DNA of 64,000 nt, from NCBI GenBank assembly GCA_016713175.1, contig JADJPQ010000001.1, positions 372,001 through 436,000 on the forward strand, in the 5' to 3' direction. Within the stretch, counting starts at the first letter, position 1. Each line of letters starts with the position of its first letter. Source of the stretch: Planctomycetota bacterium. GTDB taxonomy: Bacteria; Planctomycetota; UBA1135; UBA2386. Position numbers and translations under genes: made by a program. The notes below the pieces were generated by a model. That model ran no database searches and was not told the origin of the DNA. It saw nothing but the letters and a program-made list of their open reading frames with translations. This document shows, one piece after another, positions 60,854-64,000 of the stretch.

Positions 60854-62132
60854 ATGAGCAAGCCCTCTCGCCGTTCGTTCCTGCAAGGTGCCGCCGCCGT
60901 GGTCGGTGGCGCTGGCGTCGCGTCCGCGTTGCCGTCGGTGCCGTCGGTGCACGTCGGTGGCACCGATGAACTGAAGGTCGGTCTGATCGGTTGTGGTGGT
61001 CGCGGCAGCGGCGCCGCCAACCAGGCGCTGAGCACCAAGGGACCCGTCCGGCTGGTCGCCGTCGGCGACATGTTCCAGGAACGGCTGAACAACTGCGTCG
61101 AGAGTCTCGGCGAGAACCCGGACTTCAAGGGCAAGGTCGACGTGCCCGCCGACAAGCGCTTCGTCGGTTTCGACGCCGTGCAGGGCGTGCTGGCTTCCGA
61201 GTGCGACGTGGTGCTGCTGGCGACGCCGCCGCACTTCCGGCCGATGCACTTCGAGGCTGCGGTCAACGCCGGCAAGCATGTGTTCTTCGAGAAGCCGGTG
61301 GCCGTCGACGCGCCGGGCGTGCGCCGGGTGCTGGCGGCCAACGAGATCGCCAGGCAGAAGAACCTGGCGGTGGTCTGCGGCCTGCAGCGCCATCATCAGA
61401 ACAGCTACGTGTCGGCGATGCGGCTCGTGCACGATGGCGCGATCGGCAAGGTCCTGTTCGCCCGGTGCTCGTGGAACCAGGGCGGCCTGTGGGTCGTCGA
61501 CCGCAAGCCGGAATGGAGCGACATGGAGTGGCAGCTGCGCAACTGGCTGTACTTCACCTGGCTGTCGGGTGATCACATCGTCGAGCAACACGTCCACAAC
61601 ATCGACGTCGCCAACTGGGGCCTGCAGGGGCACCCGGTCAAGGCGCGTGGCATGGGCGGTCGGCAGGTGCGCACCGACGCGAAGTACGGACACATCTTCG
61701 ATCACCACGCCGTGCAGTTCCAGTACGCCGGCGGCGCCTTCTGTTTCTCGGAATGCCGGCAGATCGATGGCTGCGCCAACGACGTCAGCGAGCACTTCTA
61801 CGGCACCGACGGCGAGTGCCATCTCGATGGCGGCGGCGGCGCGCAGATCACCGGCAAGAACCCGTGGAAGTGGACCGGACCCAACAACGATCCGTGACCA
61901 GACCGAACACGACGATCTGTTCGCCAGCATCCGTTCGGGCCGTCCGCTCAACGAGGGTCAGTACGTCGCCGAGAGCACGTTGGCGGCGATCATGGGCCGG
62001 ATGGCGACCTACTCCGGGCGCGAAGTCACCTGGGAGGAGGCGCTGAACTCGGACGAGAAGTGGGGTCCGGACAGCTACGAGATGGGACCGCTGCCGGTCG
62101 ATCCGGTGCCGATGCCGGGCCGCAAGCGCTGA
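60854..62132 (+). pseudogene. Frameshifted Tat-exported Gfo/Idh/MocA oxidoreductase
   Basis: The N-terminus has a Tat signal (RRSFLQG) and the NAD-binding fold (KVGLIGCGGRGSGAANQALS). It has the family motifs FEKPVAVDAPGVRRVLAANE and GDHIVEQHVHNIDVANWGLQ. The frame ends at a TGA at 61895-61897, right after GKNPWKWTGPNNDP. One base later another frame continues with DQTEHDDLFASIRSGRPLNE and runs to 62132 (GPLPVDPVPMPGRKR), exactly as expected for the family. Removing the G at 61896 gives PYQTEHDDLF, the usual sequence. So either the gene has a single-base insertion or the assembly has an error there. It acts, or acted, on sugar-like substrates in the periplasm. Confidence 0.9.
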
Positions 62133-62141
62133 TCGTCCGGC

Positions 62142-63494
62142 GTGCGCGCACGCGCCGGATCGTCGTCGCTGCTGCACCTCGCCGCCGAAGTGCTGCTCGA
62201 GTGGCAGGCGACCGGGCGTGGGCCGCGGGACCTGCTCGCCGACCGGAAGCTCCGCGAACTGCCACCGGCGGATCGCGCGCGGCTGGCGGTCGCGCTTGCC
62301 CAAGCAGTGACCTGGCGCCGGCGCGCGGAGTTCGCGTTCGGTGCGGCGACCGCCCGGCTGCCGGCCGCGGTCCGCGAAGTGACCTGGTTGCTTGCGGGTC
62401 GCGTGTGGGCACGTTCGGCGACGGCCGCGGTGGCCGCGCGCACGTTGCAGCAGTTCGCCGGTGTCGCGATCGACTTCGAGCAATTGGCGGCCGATGGTGC
62501 CCGGCTGCGCGCCATCGCCGATCCGGTGACAGCCTTCGGTGTCCGCCATTCGCTGCCGGACTGGCTGGCCTCCCGGCTGCTGGCCGAGTTCGGCGACGCC
62601 GCGGCGGCGGTCGCCGACGGTCTGGCGGTCACGCCAGCGCGGACGATCCGCGCCAACCTGCTGCGGGTCGCCGATCGCGATGAGCTGGCGCGCGAACTCG
62701 CGGCTCTGGGAGTGCCGACGCGGCGGACGCGCCATGCGCCGCACGGCCTGCACGTCGATGGCGACGCCGATCTGTTCGCGCTGCCGGCGTTCACGGCGGG
62801 TCACTTCGAGCAGCAGGATGAGGCCAGTCAGCTCGGTGCCTTGGTCGTGATGCCGCCGCCACGCGGCCGCGTGCTCGACGCCTGCGCCGGGTCTGGCGGC
62901 AAGACGCTGGCGATCGCGATGGCTCTCGGCAACCGCGGCAGCGTGCTGGCGGTCGACCCGCATGCCGGCAGGCTGGCCGGGTTGCGCCAACGGCTGGCCC
63001 GCGGCGGCGTCGACAACGTGCAGGTCGCGGTGACCGACGAAGCCTCGTGGCCATCGGACGTCGAAGCGTTTGCGCGGCGTGCCGACCGGATCGTGCTCGA
63101 TGTGCCGTGCACCGGCGTCGGGTCGTGGCCGCGGCGACCCGAGGGTCGCTTCGCGTTGCAACCGCGGGACGTCGGCGCTCTACAGAAGGTGCAGCACCAC
63201 CTGCTCGAACGTGCGATCGGGTGCCTGCAGCCAGGGGCGCGGTTGATCTGGTCGACGTGCACGCTGTTCGCCGCCGAGAACGAACAGCCGGTGAACGCCG
63301 CACTGGCACGCCATCCGGACCTCGAACTGGTGCCGCTGGTCGAGCTCCTGGGCCGCGACATCGGCGCCCCGATCGCGAGCCGCGACGGCACGTTCCTGGC
63401 GCTGCGTCCGGATCAGCATGGCACCAGCGGCTTCTTTGCCGCGGTCCTTCGTCGCCGCCGACATCGCACCGCACCGCAAGACAATCCGACATGA
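62142..63494 (+). CDS. RsmB-like 16S rRNA (cytosine-5) methyltransferase
   Basis: The 450-residue protein has an N-terminal NusB-like helical domain (~10-140) and a C-terminal methyltransferase domain. Motif I is RVLDACAGSGGKTLAIAMA, motif IV RIVLDVPCTGVGSWPRRPEG (proline-Cys helper), and motif VI LIWSTCTLFAAENEQPV with the nucleophilic Cys. This is the Rsm-F/B family that methylates C967 of 16S rRNA. Start GTG at 62142 is the first plausible codon after the preceding stop at 62132; GTG or later codons are possible. The gap of 9 bases suggests co-transcription with the oxidoreductase gene. Confidence 0.9.
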   Translation: MRARAGSSSLLHLAAEVLLEWQATGRGPRDLLADRKLRELPPADRARLAVALAQAVTWRRRAEFAFGAATARLPAAVREVTWLLAGRVWARSATAAVAARTLQQFAGVAIDFEQLAADGARLRAIADPVTAFGVRHSLPDWLASRLLAEFGDAAAAVADGLAVTPARTIRANLLRVADRDELARELAALGVPTRRTRHAPHGLHVDGDADLFALPAFTAGHFEQQDEASQLGALVVMPPPRGRVLDACAGSGGKTLAIAMALGNRGSVLAVDPHAGRLAGLRQRLARGGVDNVQVAVTDEASWPSDVEAFARRADRIVLDVPCTGVGSWPRRPEGRFALQPRDVGALQKVQHHLLERAIGCLQPGARLIWSTCTLFAAENEQPVNAALARHPDLELVPLVELLGRDIGAPIASRDGTFLALRPDQHGTSGFFAAVLRRRRHRTAPQDNPT

Positions 63495-63561
63495 TCGGAC
63501 CAGGCTGCCGACGCGGACAGTACAGAACGCTGTGGCAAAGTGCCGATGGGAACGCCAGTTC

Positions 63562-64000
63562 ATGGCCCGAGCCTCGAAGTTCCTGCCCGCGGTGATCTGG
63601 TTCGCGGTGGTCTGTACCGGGTGTGGCGCCGATGGTGTTGATCCGTCGGCCAATGGCGATTCCGGGGCCGGGCCCGCGCCGGCGGTGGAGACGGCCGCTC
63701 CAGCGCCGACGCCGTTCCGCGTCGGGCTGGTCGTCGATCGCTCCGGTACCGGTCGCCACTTCGGCGAACGCTTTGCGGCCGGCTTCGCGTCCGGCCTGCG
63801 CCATGGCGACGGGTTGCTGCCCGAAGTGCGGGTGATCGACGATCGCGGCCGGGCCGCCATGCATGCTGCGGCATTGCGCGAGCTGGTGCGCAGCGATTGC
63901 GTCGCGATCGCCGGCGGTCAGCGCGGCAATGGCGGCATCATCGGACAGGCGGCGCTGGCGGATGCCGGCGTGCTGTGGTGGGCGTCCCCGGCCGGAATGA
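63562..64000 (+). CDS. ABC-type substrate-binding lipoprotein (3' partial)
   Basis: From the ATG at 63562 the frame stays open to the right edge (146 codons visible). A signal sequence with possible lipobox (FLPAVIWFAVVCTGCGADG) precedes a Pro/Ala-rich linker. The domain start, FRVGLVVDRSGTGRHFGERF, then AAGFASGLRHG, VRVIDDRGRAAMHAAALREL and AIAGGQRGNGGIIGQ, follows the pattern of periplasmic ligand-binding proteins of the branched-chain amino acid (Peripla_BP_6) type. The rest lies outside the window, so the ligand cannot be judged. Confidence 0.8.
   Translation, partial: MARASKFLPAVIWFAVVCTGCGADGVDPSANGDSGAGPAPAVETAAPAPTPFRVGLVVDRSGTGRHFGERFAAGFASGLRHGDGLLPEVRVIDDRGRAAMHAAALRELVRSDCVAIAGGQRGNGGIIGQAALADAGVLWWASPAGM

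Noticed and set aside
1..64000. Insertion sequences, integrases, CRISPR arrays, att sites
   Set aside because: No transposase or integrase motifs, no regularly spaced repeats and no long direct or terminal inverted repeats were seen by eye.

Overview
The window looks like a high-GC member of the Planctomycetota. The supporting signs are two large membrane-anchored Ser/Thr kinases (one with a TPR tail), ECF sigma factors, a Planctomycete-type cytochrome c lipoprotein, a Tat-exported Gfo/Idh/MocA oxidoreductase beside a SUMF1-domain lipoprotein, and many large secreted proteins sharing a C-terminal domain that opens with a motif like YGTGCPG. No rRNA, tRNA, CRISPR array or transposase was recognised. 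The lineage call is an inference from gene content.

Layout. 1-2.8 kb: two secreted proteins, the first cut by the window edge. 2.9-3.3 kb: a PIN-domain toxin gene destroyed by several frameshifts. 3.3-18.7 kb: two receptor kinases, secreted and HEAT-repeat proteins, an acetyltransferase, a BlaI/M56 (blaI-blaR1-like) regulatory pair with tandem operator dyads, an ECF sigma factor and an FG-GAP protein. 18.8-23.4 kb: pyruvate:ferredoxin (flavodoxin) oxidoreductase with a dihydroorotate-dehydrogenase-like partner. 23.5-28.2 kb: a cysteine-rich, probably metal-related island on the minus strand. It holds an ECF sigma factor, a membrane protein with eight periplasmic cysteines, a 70-residue peptide with six consecutive cysteines, and a three-gene bufferin-type RiPP operon (repeat precursor, DUF692 multi-iron oxidase, DUF2063 partner). 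28.4-40.6 kb: secreted proteins, a GNAT enzyme, a two-haem-site lipoprotein, a BrnT/BrnA toxin-antitoxin pair coupled to a cupredoxin-like lipoprotein, metF, a receiver-CheX protein, and an aminopeptidase P. 40.8-53.0 kb: an exopolysaccharide locus (Wzz-like copolymerase, degenerate P-loop partner, deacetylase-glycosyltransferase fusion, further glycosyltransferases, initiating phosphoglycosyltransferase, Wzy-like polymerase, Wza-like export lipoprotein, methyltransferase). No Wzx flippase is visible in it. 53.1-64 kb: a salicylyl-CoA hydroxylase/old-yellow-enzyme fusion, a PAP2 phosphatase, a CPBP protein, an epimerase/dehydrogenase, a secreted trypsin-like protease, a SUMF1 lipoprotein, a frameshifted Gfo/Idh/MocA oxidoreductase, an RsmB-like rRNA methyltransferase, and the start of a periplasmic-binding lipoprotein.

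A recurring signal cuts across these regions. About a dozen genes have a TANNNT hexamer (mostly TAGNNT) ending 6-9 nt before the start codon and no Shine-Dalgarno sequence, which suggests common leaderless transcription from a -10 box placed against the start codon.

The most interesting system is the bufferin-type operon at 26114-28241. Its precursor has twelve cysteines in an exact 19-residue period (C-x5-C-x5-C-x6, four times), and a sigma/cysteine-rich sensor pair lies nearby.
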